Of a stretch of DNA of 64,000 nt, positions 27,609-37,690 are shown piece by piece; the first letter of the stretch is position 1, and every line of letters begins with the position of its first letter. The DNA comes from Cytobacillus oceanisediminis. Its GTDB lineage: Bacteria; Bacillota; Bacilli; Bacillales; Cytobacillaceae. Location: contig NZ_VLKI01000001.1 in the NCBI RefSeq assembly GCF_007830235.1, positions 555,481 to 619,480 of the forward strand, read 5' to 3'. The notes beneath the pieces are model-generated. The model was not told where the DNA came from. It made no database searches and saw nothing but the letters and a program-made list of their open reading frames with translations. The translations under genes and the position numbers were made by a program.

Positions 27609-27620
27609 GGAACCGGTTCC
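27609..27620. promoter_or_regulatory. ScrR operator 1
   Basis: A perfect GGAACCGGTTCC palindrome lies 29 bp upstream of the scrA start, with CpG-symmetric flanks extending it to 14 bp. It matches the two further copies upstream. Confidence 0.85.
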
Positions 27621-27674
27621 GTTTTTGATTAAAAAATAACTATTGGTTCCTCTTTAAGTTTTCACCGTTGAATT

Positions 27675-27686
27675 GGAACCGGTTCC
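27675..27686. promoter_or_regulatory. ScrR operator 2
   Basis: Second perfect GGAACCGGTTCC copy, 66 bp from the first and also from the third, or about six helical turns, which suits looping by a LacI-type tetramer. Confidence 0.85.
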
Positions 27687-27740
27687 TAAAATGTTTAAAA
27701 AAATAAACGCTCGTTCCTGCCAAGTTATGTTTCTTGAACA

Positions 27741-27752
27741 GGAACCGGTTCC
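27741..27752. promoter_or_regulatory. ScrR operator 3
   Basis: Third perfect GGAACCGGTTCC copy. A half-site TTGGTTCC also occurs near 27645. Confidence 0.8.
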
Positions 27753-27797
27753 ATAAATTCATTCTAATACAGCTTTTAAGTTTCCACAACCCTTTTT

Positions 27798-27811
27798 TGA
27801 AAACGTTATCA
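27798..27811. promoter_or_regulatory. Candidate CcpA cre site
   Basis: TGAAAACGTTATCA matches the cre consensus at every constrained position. It overlaps the last codons of scrR and lies upstream of the scrA operators. Confidence 0.65.
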
Positions 27812-28798
27812 GCTTTTTAAACTTTTAACGCTCTCTCCTTCGACAAATTCAAAGCCTGATACCTGCAGCTCCGGCACTCCATAGCCTTCCGTCATTTTGA
27901 TAATAGTCTCAGCAGCCATCACACCGGTAGCTTCATTCTTGAATCTTATTGTCGTAAGAGCCGGATGGATGACTTCCGAAATATTGTATCCGCCAAAGCC
28001 GGTAAGTGAAAAATCATCAGGGACTTTTTTGCCTAATTTCGAAATAGTCTTCATGGCACCAAACGCAATCGTATCGGTCGCGCAAATAATTGCTGTCGGA
28101 GTAAAATTTTCAAGCATATCATTCGTAACCTTGGCTGCATCATGCAAATCAAACTCGGATATATATGTTTTAATATCGGAAACGCCTGCTTCTGCCAGCC
28201 CATCCAAAATTCCTTGTTTACGGCGCTGTCCAACCGCAATATCACTTTCTGTTACGCCAATATAAGCGACTGACAGATGCCCTTTGCCCACGATGTATTG
28301 GCCCATTTTATACCCGGCTTGGTAATCATCATTGATGATGCAGTTGCACTGATCCACTTCCTGGGCAACAATCAGGACAGGAATCTGAATCGAATTAATG
28401 GTCTCAATATGCTTTTCAGTAACACCAGTAGCAATCAGAATAATGCCATCTACCTTTTGCCGTGACAGACTGATCAAGCTTTCAATTTCGCGTTCAACAT
28501 GTTTGCTTGTACTAATGATCAGTGTGGTATAATCCCGTTTCCTCAACTCTTCATCAATCGCCATCAGCACCGTCGAGGTCACATACGAATCCAGAGTAGG
28601 CGCAATCACCCCAATAAAATTCGTCTTCTTCGCTTTCAGGCTCTGGGCAAAAGAATTTGGCTCATAATTCGTTTCCGCGATTACCTTGCGGATCTTCTCT
28701 TTCGTCTTTTCACTCACATTGCCGCCATTCAAGTACCTCGAAACCGTACTCTTTGCGACACCTGCTAGCTCGGCAATATCTTTAATCGTAATATTCAT
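27809..28798 (-). CDS. scrR: LacI-family repressor of the sucrose operon
   Basis: The regulator has 329 residues from ATG 28798 (AGGTGA upstream). The N-terminal LacI HTH reads ITIKDIAELAGVAKSTVSRY, with hinge helix near NSFAQSLKAKK. A periplasmic-binding-like sensor domain follows (IIATGVTEKH, CATDTIAFGAMK). It lies immediately upstream of scrA on the same strand. The three GGAACCGGTTCC sites between them are its likely operators; a fructose or sucrose derivative is the expected inducer. Confidence 0.9.
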   Translation of the reverse strand: MNITIKDIAELAGVAKSTVSRYLNGGNVSEKTKEKIRKVIAETNYEPNSFAQSLKAKKTNFIGVIAPTLDSYVTSTVLMAIDEELRKRDYTTLIISTSKHVEREIESLISLSRQKVDGIILIATGVTEKHIETINSIQIPVLIVAQEVDQCNCIINDDYQAGYKMGQYIVGKGHLSVAYIGVTESDIAVGQRRKQGILDGLAEAGVSDIKTYISEFDLHDAAKVTNDMLENFTPTAIICATDTIAFGAMKTISKLGKKVPDDFSLTGFGGYNISEVIHPALTTIRFKNEATGVMAAETIIKMTEGYGVPELQVSGFEFVEGESVKSLKS

Positions 28799-28831
28799 AC
28801 CTCGTTCACCTATCATTTTGGAATGATTTCA

Positions 28832-29107
28832 TTATATATGATTGGCAGGATTGATAAAAGAAGGCAGAAACGACTGTTTAGGTCTAAAAACTTTTGCGAA
28901 TCCAGTTGGAACACCTTTGTTTCGTAAAGTCATCCTGGTTAGATCTTCATCAATTTTTTCCCAGTATAAATGGTTTCCATCGGGAAGGGTCCATTTATTC
29001 AGTTCATTTAATAATCGTTCTTTAAATATTCGCTCCCTAAACTCTTGTGTATTTTCATGGAAGACTTTATAATCTATAATAATAAAATCATATTGGATTA
29101 CTTGGAA
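28832..29107 (-). pseudogene. 5'-truncated unknown gene
   Basis: An open frame reads YDFIIIDYKVFHENTQEF, then KERLLNELNKWTLPDGNHLY, WEKIDEDLTRMTLRNK and ends FINPANHI. Composition and lack of interruptions look protein-coding, but there is no start codon with a ribosome site and an in-frame stop lies just upstream. I do not recognise the family. It may be the tail of a deleted gene between scrR and the cysP-like gene. Confidence 0.35.
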
Positions 29108-29174
29108 TTAAAAGCCTGAATTGTCTCTCTTTTAAAAATCATCATTTAAACAACCATGAAAAGAGGTTTTTTAT

Positions 29175-30254
29175 TTGTTAACTTACATTGCAATTGGTGT
29201 TTCCCTTTTCTTCGCCATGAACATAGGTGCAAGCGGAACGGCAGCCTCCATGGGGGCACCATACGGGGCTGGTGCAATTAAAAGTAAACAGTTTGCACTT
29301 TTGTTAGTTGCAGCTTCAGCCTTTTTGGGTGCTTTTTTAGGCGGCGGAGAAGTAGTTAAAACGATCGGAGAAGGATTAATCCCGACTGATTTACTGGATG
29401 CCCAAATTGTAGTCATTATTTTATTAGGAGCAACTTTAACCCTTTTCATTGCAAACATTATTGGAATTCCTTTATCCACCAGTGAAGTAACAGTAGGATC
29501 AATCATAGGGGTTGGAGCTGCTTTTCAGGCTATATACACTGATACTTTATTTGTGATTATCGCTTTCTGGATCATCATACCGATTAGTTCATTTCTGATT
29601 ACATACGGGTTAGGCTACCTGATCAAGTATTCAGAGAACCGGTGGACTGGCCTTACAGGAAATGGCCCATGGACAAAATGGCTCTCCCTATTACTGGTTA
29701 TTGGCGGCTGTTTGGAGGCTTTTTCTGCGGGTATGAATAATGTTGCCAATGCCATCGGCCCTCTTGTAGGCGCCAACATGATTTCAGCAGGAAATGGCCT
29801 TTTGATCGGTGCCCTATTTGTTTCCTTAGGAGCCTTGCTTTTAGGAAGCAGGGTATTAGAAACAAACGGAAAAAAGATAACCAAACTTTCATTACTGCAG
29901 GGAAGCGCTGTATCTTTTACTGGGGGTACATTGGTGATTATTGCTTCCATTTTCGGTCTTCCAATCCCCCTTACCCAGGTAACAACCTGTGGAATCCTGG
30001 GGGTTGGAGCTGCTAAAGATGGGTTTTCCATTTTACAAAAAAGTGTGATTAAGCGAATTGCTTTAGTTTGGGTCATCTCCCCTTTAGCTTCCCTTATTGT
30101 TTCCTATCTATTAATCAACTTATTTAGCAAATTTGATATCTATAACGTTCTAATAGTGGGCAGTGCGATCATTGTAGCAGTTGGGAGCCTTGTTTTATCC
30201 AGAATTGAGAGAAATGAGAAAAGAAGCTACTATGATGCAGGCGGGGGAATTTAA
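29175..30254 (+). CDS. Pit-family permease, CysP-like (sulfate or phosphate)
   Basis: This is a 359-residue, about ten-helix symporter of the inorganic phosphate transporter (PHO4/Pit) family. Duplicated family motifs can be seen: FFAMNIGASGTAASMGAPYGAG with GIPLSTSEVTVGSIIGVGA in the first half, and AGMNNVANAIGPLVGA with GLPIPLTQVTTCGILGVGA in the second. Length and N-terminal block resemble Bacillus subtilis CysP, a sulfate permease, more than long phosphate carriers. No cys gene is adjacent, so the substrate is not settled. The start is TTG 29175 behind AGAGG. Confidence 0.85.
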   Translation: MLTYIAIGVSLFFAMNIGASGTAASMGAPYGAGAIKSKQFALLLVAASAFLGAFLGGGEVVKTIGEGLIPTDLLDAQIVVIILLGATLTLFIANIIGIPLSTSEVTVGSIIGVGAAFQAIYTDTLFVIIAFWIIIPISSFLITYGLGYLIKYSENRWTGLTGNGPWTKWLSLLLVIGGCLEAFSAGMNNVANAIGPLVGANMISAGNGLLIGALFVSLGALLLGSRVLETNGKKITKLSLLQGSAVSFTGGTLVIIASIFGLPIPLTQVTTCGILGVGAAKDGFSILQKSVIKRIALVWVISPLASLIVSYLLINLFSKFDIYNVLIVGSAIIVAVGSLVLSRIERNEKRSYYDAGGGI

Positions 30255-30434
30255 GACTACTTAAAATAGTATGTTAGAAATACAAGGTCTGCATTTCGCT
30301 CTTCCAGTTTTTTAACTTCATAACAGCTATTTATTACATTGAATGAACATAACCTTAAATCGGAAGAAAAAGATGATGGATTCATTTTATATATGCTATA
30401 CCACCGCTATTCTTTTTCTTCCATTGGGTAACTT

Positions 30435-31208
30435 TTAGACTATATTTTTCTCAGTTAACTTCTTGCTCGGTGCAAACCAGCCGATTAGGGCAATACCAAC
30501 CAATATTCCATAGAAGACCAATGTCCAAGCTGTACTATGGGGAAAATCATGATCTAAGATACCAATATCCTCATGTGCAAGTGTAATCACAGCAAGTTTG
30601 ACACCAACCCAGGCAACAATGGCATATGCCGTTGTTTCCAATGCTGGACGTTTATTAAGAAGTTGCACAAACCAGGTTGCCGCAAATTTAATTAAGACAA
30701 GACCAGCAATTCCTCCAAGTAAAACAACAATAAACTGTCCTCCATCCATCCCCCCAAAGTCTTCAAGTGGTGAATCTGGAAGACCAAGGGCAAGAGCAAC
30801 AGCAGCGAGAATGGAATCAATGGCAAAAGCGAGATCTGCTAAAGCAATTTTCCCTACTGTAGGCCAGAATCCTTTCCCAGCGGATTCCTCTTCAACTTCC
30901 TTTTGGATATTCTCATTTTCTTTTCCAAACCGGGCTTGAATGATATGCTTTAAACCCAGGTATAGAAGATAAGCTGCTCCTATCGCCTGTATCTGCCAAA
31001 CGTTTGCAATAAAAGAAATGGCAAATAGCGCAGCAAATCGGAAAGCGAATGCCATGATAATTCCGTAAGTTATAGCTCTTTTTTTCTGATCTTCGGGTAA
31101 ATGCTTGGCTATAACTGCCAGAACAAGGGCATTGTCAGCCGACAACAAACCTTCTAGTCCTATTAAGATTAACAATGCCCAAGCATACTCCAGCCAAAGT
31201 GACTCCAT
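30435..31208 (-). CDS. TerC-family membrane protein (YceF/YkoY-like)
   Basis: The protein has 257 residues with about seven helices. The TerC motifs GLEGLLSADNALVLAVIAKHL (acidic residues in helix 1-2) and ALADLAFAIDSILAAVALALG are clear, with charged membrane residues suited to metal binding. Bacillus relatives take part in manganese efflux or metal loading of exported enzymes. The upstream 300 bp show no yybP-ykoY manganese riboswitch that I can recognise. The start ATG 31208 has GGGGAGAGG upstream. Confidence 0.88.
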   Translation of the reverse strand: MESLWLEYAWALLILIGLEGLLSADNALVLAVIAKHLPEDQKKRAITYGIIMAFAFRFAALFAISFIANVWQIQAIGAAYLLYLGLKHIIQARFGKENENIQKEVEEESAGKGFWPTVGKIALADLAFAIDSILAAVALALGLPDSPLEDFGGMDGGQFIVVLLGGIAGLVLIKFAATWFVQLLNKRPALETTAYAIVAWVGVKLAVITLAHEDIGILDHDFPHSTAWTLVFYGILVGIALIGWFAPSKKLTEKNIV

Positions 31209-31510
31209 ACACCTCTCCCCTATCTAAAAAAACTTTAAAGGTTTCACTAACATTAGAATTGCCAAATAAGTTACAAGAAATCCTAGATAATATGGCTTTA
31301 ATTATTTTTATAGCTCCCTTCATCTACACTTTTTTCTTATAATAATTTCTTTGGTTCTACAAATTTAAAATAACAAGTACTTGAATTTTTGTACTGAGCT
31401 ACTTTCACTGGTAATCCATTGCCTATATCAATAGCTTATCCTGGTTGATAAAAAACTTTTTATAACTTTGGAACCTGTTAACAATTTTTTAAGTGACCTT
31501 TTATTTAGTA
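31209..31510. other. Upstream region of the TerC gene
   Basis: AT-rich, about 300 bp up to the interspersed repeat. No riboswitch-like pattern or small gene could be supported; a 62-codon frame overlaps the TerC start and lacks independent evidence. Confidence 0.35.
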
Positions 31511-31693
31511 GGCTCTGTTAAATTTGCCTGTTGATTTCCGCTGCAGGCACTCCCTTTCCGCGGGCGGTCCGGGAGCCTCCTCGTCGCTTTGCTCCTGCGG
31601 GGTCTCCCTTTGATCCGCACTCCCGCAGGAGTCTCGTGCCTTCCGCTCCAATCAACAGGGTGCTAAAAAACAACAATAAGCTTTTACAGAGCC
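31511..31693. repeat. Interspersed TIR repeat, copy 2 (183 bp, internally deleted)
   Basis: It starts GGCTCTGTTAAA and ends TTTTACAGAGCC. It lacks about 57 bp of the right half present in copies 1 and 4 but keeps both ends and the CTCCTGCGGG core hairpin. Confidence 0.85.
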
Positions 31694-31699
31694 ATTTAG

Positions 31700-31733
31700 T
31701 AAAAAGAAAAAAAGGGCTACCTCAGCAGCCCTC
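31700..31733 (-). terminator. Terminator after the GH1 gene
   Basis: AGGGCTGCTGAGGTAGCCCT then TTTTTTTC on the minus strand, just after the 6-phospho-beta-glucosidase stop. Confidence 0.8.
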
Positions 31734-31747
31734 AACAAAATCGACTT

Positions 31748-33295
<1,548 letters not shown>

Positions 33296-33462
33296 TTAGC
33301 AGGATAGTAAATGAACGAAGTGCATCTAGTATTTAATAACGGAAAAAAGGGATTTGTTACATATGTGTAACACTTTGTTTCTCATTAATTCGTTGTGTTA
33401 AAATGTGGATACTCATTTTTTTAGGCTACAATACTTTTTTTACTGAAGGAGAATCTAGATCA

Positions 33463-34188
33463 ATGTTCACAAACGACATAATCGCATCTTTTAATGAATT
33501 AGAAACTTCTTTGTACAACTACATTTCTCAAAACAGTGAAAAAGTGCCTTATATGCGAATCCGTGAACTTGCAGATGAAACCCATGTATCAACAGCTACC
33601 ATTTTACGTTTTTGCAGGAAGCTGGATTGTGAAGGTTTTTCTGAATTTAAAGTAAAGCTTAAAATGTATTTACAAGAGAATAAAAAGACGATCATTAAAA
33701 GTTCCCAACAATCAATTGTCGAATTTTTTGATCGAACTCTTAAAGGTAATTTAGAGGAAAAAATTAGGGAGGCTGCAAATCTCGTTATTAAAGCAGATAC
33801 CGTTATTTTTATTGGGATCGGCAGCTCTGGTATCCTCGCTGAATATGGGGCAAGATATTTCTCTAGCTTAGGTAAATTCTCGCTGTATATTAAAGATCCT
33901 CACTTCCCGATCCACTCTAAACTCCGGAATAATAGCGTAACCATTGCTTTATCTGTCTCAGGAGAAAATAATTTTACGGTCACTCATCTGAACCAACTTA
34001 AACAAGAAGGTAGTAAAATCGTTAGTATTACTAATAATAAACTCTCAACTATTGCCAAAATCTCTGATGTAAACATCGCCTATTATGTAACAGAGGAATT
34101 TTTTGAAGAATCCAATGTTACTACACAAGTACCTGTTGTTTATATTTTAGAAACGATGGCAAGGGAAATCCATAAGCTTCATGAATAA
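33463..34188 (+). CDS. MurR/RpiR-family regulator
   Basis: The protein has 241 residues from ATG 33463 (AAGGAG, spacing 11). An N-terminal HTH_6 domain (residues about 1-75: RIRELADETHVSTATILRFC) is followed by a SIS sugar-phosphate-binding domain (about 105-235: VIFIGIGSSGILAEYGARYF, VTIALSVSGEN). Such proteins sense a phosphosugar. Being divergent from the 6-phospho-beta-glucosidase gene, it most likely controls that gene, as activator or repressor. Confidence 0.9.
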   Translation: MFTNDIIASFNELETSLYNYISQNSEKVPYMRIRELADETHVSTATILRFCRKLDCEGFSEFKVKLKMYLQENKKTIIKSSQQSIVEFFDRTLKGNLEEKIREAANLVIKADTVIFIGIGSSGILAEYGARYFSSLGKFSLYIKDPHFPIHSKLRNNSVTIALSVSGENNFTVTHLNQLKQEGSKIVSITNNKLSTIAKISDVNIAYYVTEEFFEESNVTTQVPVVYILETMAREIHKLHE

Positions 34189-34209
34189 GAAGAATTCATC
34201 ATAAGGAAA

Positions 34210-34459
34210 GGCTGTTTTCGTATATTTTGTTGCTAACTGAGGAGAGGTTGATTTCCGCTCCAGGATGCTCAGCGAACCGCGGGGAGGGCGGTGAACCTCC
34301 TCGGTGTGCCGCACCTGCGGGGTCTCACCTGTCCCGCTCCTCCCGCAGGACATTGAATAAGCTTCCTTGAATAACACCGCACGAAGAAAATGCGAATGCA
34401 TTTTCGCGGGATTAGCACCTTTCGCTCCAATCAACCAACCTTGTTTATCTCACAGAACC
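34210..34459. repeat. Interspersed repeat, copy 3 (diverged)
   Basis: The core (CACCTGCGGGGTCTC...CTCCCGCAGGA) and right half (CACCGCACGAAGAAAATGCG, GCTCCAATCAAC) match copies 1 and 4. The left half and ends are changed (GGCTGTT...CACAGAACC), so it is an older copy. Confidence 0.75.
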
Positions 34460-34588
34460 TATTCAAAAACAACAATCTTTTAGAAAAGAGCTTAAGGAAA
34501 AGAGACTTGGATAAAGCTTTTATAAAAATTAAATTAATTACTTCGATCAATCAGAAAAGAAATGCCAAAGGAAAACAGAACAACCAAT

Positions 34589-34621
34589 GCTTATTATGGA
34601 CTTACCTTAATAAGCTTTTTT
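34589..34621 (+). terminator. Terminator
   Basis: GCTTATTA/TAATAAGC followed by seven T. It may end the MurR/RpiR transcript, with the repeat lying between gene and terminator. Confidence 0.6.
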
Positions 34622-34792
34622 AGTTTATAAGCAAGTTGGACCGCTTAATATACTACCCTGAGCACAAAATGGAATACAGAAGACAAGAAATCATTCTTCG
34701 GGATTCTCTGCTGGACATCCTTCCTCCCCTGGCGTATACTAGCCATATTTATGTAAAAGATTAGCAGTTTTACAGAAAGAAAGGTGTTTGTA

Positions 34793-36028
34793 TTGTTTCA
34801 TAATCCAACAGGAAAAGAACGGCTTGCCCTGGCTTTTCTCCTCAGTATGCTCGGAATTCTGGGGCCATTCAATATTGATATGTATTTGCCGAGCTTTCCG
34901 GATATTTCGGAGGATTTGAGTGCGCGTGCCTCACTTGTTCAACTGAGTTTAACGGCGTGTCTGATCGGGCTTGCCGTTGGACAGGTTATCGTCGGGCCGC
35001 TTAGTGACGCCCATGGAAGAAGAAAGCCTCTTTTAATTGGAATTTCTCTTTTTGCACTATCCTCCCTTTTATGTGCGATTGCACCAAATATCACAACCTT
35101 TATTGCTGCCCGCTTTTTGCAGGGCTTAACCGCTTCAGCCGGGATTGTCCTCTCTCGTGCAGTTGTTCGCGATGTGTTCAGCGGAAAAGAACTGACGAAA
35201 TTTTTCGCGCTCCTGATGGTTATCAATGCCACAGCTCCCATGATTGCGCCAATGACAGGAGGAGCACTTCTGCTTCTGCCGTTTGCCAGCTGGGAAACTA
35301 TATTTTATTTTCTATGTGTGCTTGGGGTTTTTATTACGATCGTGATCTACTTGCGTTTAAAAGAAACCCTTCCGCCAGAAAAACGGGTTCCAAGCTCGAT
35401 CGGGAATTCACTTAGGAGTATGGGGGGCTTATTCAAGGACCGTTCTTTCATTGGCTATGCTTTAATTGTAGGTTTTATTCACGGTGGAAGCTTTGCTTAT
35501 GTTTCCGGAACGCCCTTTGTCTATCAGGGGATTTATGGGGTTTCGCCACAGGTATTTAGCATTCTTTTTGGCATTAATGGCTTGGCCATTATTACGGGGA
35601 GCTTTCTTATCGGCCGATTTGCGGGAATTATCCCGGAAAGGAGCCTGCTTCGAACAGCGGTCTGTATCGCTGTTAGTGCCACCTCTGTACTTTTGGTTAT
35701 GACGATTATCAAGGGACCGCTATTCATGCTTGTCATCCCCATCTTCATTTACATGACTTCCATGGGGATGATCATTACAAGCTCATTTACATTGGCTATG
35801 AAAAATCAGGGACATCGTGCTGGAAGTGCAAGCGCAGTGATCGGAATGCTGCCTTTAGTGCTCGGTTCTGCTGTCTCCCCTCTTGTCAGCATTGATGAAA
35901 CAACTGCTGTCCCAATGGGAACCATTTTATTTATCACTTCCTTTATTGGCTTCATCGCCTTTTTCACGTTGACAAAGGAAAAAACTAAAAGAAACAGAAC
36001 AAACTTGAATTTGCATGCGGAGGGGTGA
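34793..36028 (+). CDS. MFS multidrug exporter, Bcr/CflA family
   Basis: This is a 411-residue, 12-helix drug:proton antiporter. The signature FNIDMYLPSFPDIS near the N-terminus and VIVGPLSDAHGRRKPLLIGI (loop 2-3 motif A) are typical of Bcr/CflA, as is LQGLTASAGIVLSRAVVRD in helix 4. I start at TTG 34793, 6 nt after AAAGGTG; a GTG inside that site is less likely. No regulator is adjacent. The downstream hairpin is shared with the convergent copZ. Confidence 0.9.
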   Translation: MFHNPTGKERLALAFLLSMLGILGPFNIDMYLPSFPDISEDLSARASLVQLSLTACLIGLAVGQVIVGPLSDAHGRRKPLLIGISLFALSSLLCAIAPNITTFIAARFLQGLTASAGIVLSRAVVRDVFSGKELTKFFALLMVINATAPMIAPMTGGALLLLPFASWETIFYFLCVLGVFITIVIYLRLKETLPPEKRVPSSIGNSLRSMGGLFKDRSFIGYALIVGFIHGGSFAYVSGTPFVYQGIYGVSPQVFSILFGINGLAIITGSFLIGRFAGIIPERSLLRTAVCIAVSATSVLLVMTIIKGPLFMLVIPIFIYMTSMGMIITSSFTLAMKNQGHRAGSASAVIGMLPLVLGSAVSPLVSIDETTAVPMGTILFITSFIGFIAFFTLTKEKTKRNRTNLNLHAEG

Positions 36029-36078
36029 CCCCACTGCTGAAGCCTTTTTCAACAAGCCCAAAAGTAATTAAACCAGTA

Positions 36079-36108
36079 ATAGGAGTGCCATTTCGCACTC
36101 CTATTTTA
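36079..36108 (+). terminator. Convergent terminator
   Basis: AATAGGAGTGC/GCACTCCTATT, then TTTT on the plus strand. It overlaps the last bases of copZ, so it lies at the meeting point of the Bcr/CflA gene and copZ. Confidence 0.75.
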
Positions 36109-36307
36109 CTTCATACCCTTCATCATTGATGGTTTCTTTTATTTTGTCTAAAGTAATTTTAGAGGAGTTATATTCAACATCGACTATCCCGCTATCCAGA
36201 TGAACTTTAACATTTGAAACCCCCACCAGCTCGCCAGCACTGCCCTCAATTGCTTTAATACAATGTTCACATGACATTCCTTCTACATTCAAAGTGACCT
36301 TTTCCAT
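36101..36307 (-). CDS. copZ: Copper chaperone CopZ
   Basis: This is a 68-residue HMA-domain protein that carries Cu(I) in the cytosol. The metal site is Cys13-x-x-Cys16 in EGMSCEHCIKAIE, and the C-terminal block GYEVK is usual. It lies 15 bp after csoR. In Bacillus subtilis copZ is normally paired with the P-type ATPase copA; no copA is present here. The pair instead follows a peptide-type ABC importer operon. Confidence 0.92.
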   Translation of the reverse strand: MEKVTLNVEGMSCEHCIKAIEGSAGELVGVSNVKVHLDSGIVDVEYNSSKITLDKIKETINDEGYEVK

Positions 36308-36322
36308 CCCTAAACAACTCCT

Positions 36323-36670
36323 CTATTTTTTCATTAATTTTTGTACAGTAATGAGCACCTCATCTAATACATCCATATCCCCTTCTTGAAGACGATCCAC
36401 AACACATCCCTTTAAATGCCCCTCTAAAAGAATTTTTGCCACACTATTTAAAGCCGATTGAGTAGCAGAGATTTGTGTAATGACATCATCACAGTAAGTG
36501 TCTTTTGCAATTAAACCTTTTATGCCGCGAACTTGGCCTTCTATTCGGTTTAATCGTATAACTAGGTTGTTCTTTACCTTCTCGGAATGGTGACTTTTTC
36601 TCTCGCTTCCGCTGGCACAGCAGTTTTCTTCTTCGAGGAGCAACTCATTCTTCTTCACTTCAGAGACCAT
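36323..36670 (-). CDS. csoR: Copper-sensing repressor CsoR
   Basis: This is a 115-residue all-helical DUF156 repressor that leaves DNA on Cu(I) binding. The Cu ligands C-H-C can be seen: Cys in DTYCDDVITQI, His and Cys in LLEGHLKGCVVDR. RLNRIEGQVRGIKGLI is the DNA-contacting helix. The N-terminus carries an extra CC and HH (ENCCASGSERKSHH) beyond the usual start. It begins 16 bp after the ABC ATPase gene (GAAAGGGG in between), so it is probably co-transcribed with that importer and with copZ. Confidence 0.92.
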   Translation of the reverse strand: MVSEVKKNELLLEEENCCASGSERKSHHSEKVKNNLVIRLNRIEGQVRGIKGLIAKDTYCDDVITQISATQSALNSVAKILLEGHLKGCVVDRLQEGDMDVLDEVLITVQKLMKK

Positions 36671-36685
36671 TTCGTTTCCCCTTTC

Positions 36686-37690
36686 TTAAGAAGTCTTTTC
36701 TAATAGTTCAGTATGACAATGGCAAGATACTGAATGTCCTTTGTCCACATCCTCTAACTCGGGTACTTGTGTATGGCATGCTGCTTCTTTGTGAGGACAC
36801 CTGGCAACAAACGGGCAGCCTTTTTCCTCTTTGGTGGAATCGACCTCCCCATCCAGTATCAGCTTCTCCCTATTTTTAATAAAATAATTTAAATCTTTTA
36901 CCACAGCAACAAGCGCTTTGGTGTAGGGATGTGACGGATGCTGAATAATTTTTTTCGTAGGACCTATTTCTACGATTTTACCTTGATACATGACGGCAAT
37001 TCGATCACACATATAACTGGCTGTAGATAGATCATGCGTAATAAACATCATTGTAAGTCCCATTTTCTTTCTTAAATCCAGCAGCAGGTTCAGGATTCCA
37101 GCTCTTACTGATACATCAAGCATGGACGTAGGTTCATCTGCCGCAATAAATGAAGGTTTTAATATTATAGCTCGCGCAATGGCAATTCTCTGTCTTTGCC
37201 CGCCGCTTAACTGATGCGGGTATCGATTAATAAAGTCTTCAGCGGGTTTTAGCTCAATAGCCTCAATGGCTTCTATGACTTTTCGATACTTAGTTTCGTA
37301 GGGCAAATCCTTTTCATGAGCGTTGATCGGCTCCATTAAAATATCATGTATTCTCATACCGGGGTTTAATGTATCGTATGGGTCTTGAAATATCATTTGC
37401 ATCTTTTTTCTGATTTTGTTAGTCTCTGATTCTTTTAGATTGCAAAGATTAACTCCTTCAAAGGATATTTCTCCTTCAGTTTCTTTCATAAGCCGCATGA
37501 CCATTCTGGCAGTTGTCGTTTTGCCACATCCGCTTTCCCCAATAATTCCAAGTATTTCGCCTTGCTTGACTTCAAAATTGACATTATTGACAGCATAAAC
37601 CTCCGTTTTTTTTCTTTTTAAAAAAGTTCCCGACTTTTTTATGAAGGTTTTTTTCAAATTTCTCACTTTTAAAAGGATGCTTTTATCCAT
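36686..37690 (-). CDS. Peptide-type ABC importer ATPase (DppF/OppF)
   Basis: The protein has 334 residues: Walker A GESGCGKTTTARMVM, signature LSGGQRQRIAIARA, Walker B FIAADEPTSMLD and switch His FITHDL. The C-terminal oligopeptide-type extension (CPFVARCPHKEAAC) has the four-cysteine pattern that can hold an iron-sulfur cluster. Its start overlaps the partner ATPase gene by 8 nt. It is the last transporter gene, followed directly by csoR-copZ. Confidence 0.92.
   Translation of the reverse strand: MDKSILLKVRNLKKTFIKKSGTFLKRKKTEVYAVNNVNFEVKQGEILGIIGESGCGKTTTARMVMRLMKETEGEISFEGVNLCNLKESETNKIRKKMQMIFQDPYDTLNPGMRIHDILMEPINAHEKDLPYETKYRKVIEAIEAIELKPAEDFINRYPHQLSGGQRQRIAIARAIILKPSFIAADEPTSMLDVSVRAGILNLLLDLRKKMGLTMMFITHDLSTASYMCDRIAVMYQGKIVEIGPTKKIIQHPSHPYTKALVAVVKDLNYFIKNREKLILDGEVDSTKEEKGCPFVARCPHKEAACHTQVPELEDVDKGHSVSCHCHTELLEKTS

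Larger units (their letters stand above)
34189..34792. other. Long intergenic region with diverged repeat and terminator
   Basis: It contains repeat copy 3 and a terminator at 34589-34621. The rest (34622-34792) presumably holds the promoter of the Bcr/CflA gene; no ORF there is supported. Confidence 0.5.

Noticed and set aside
31209..31510. Manganese (yybP-ykoY) riboswitch before the TerC gene
   Set aside because: Expected because of the gene family, but the conserved loops were not found.
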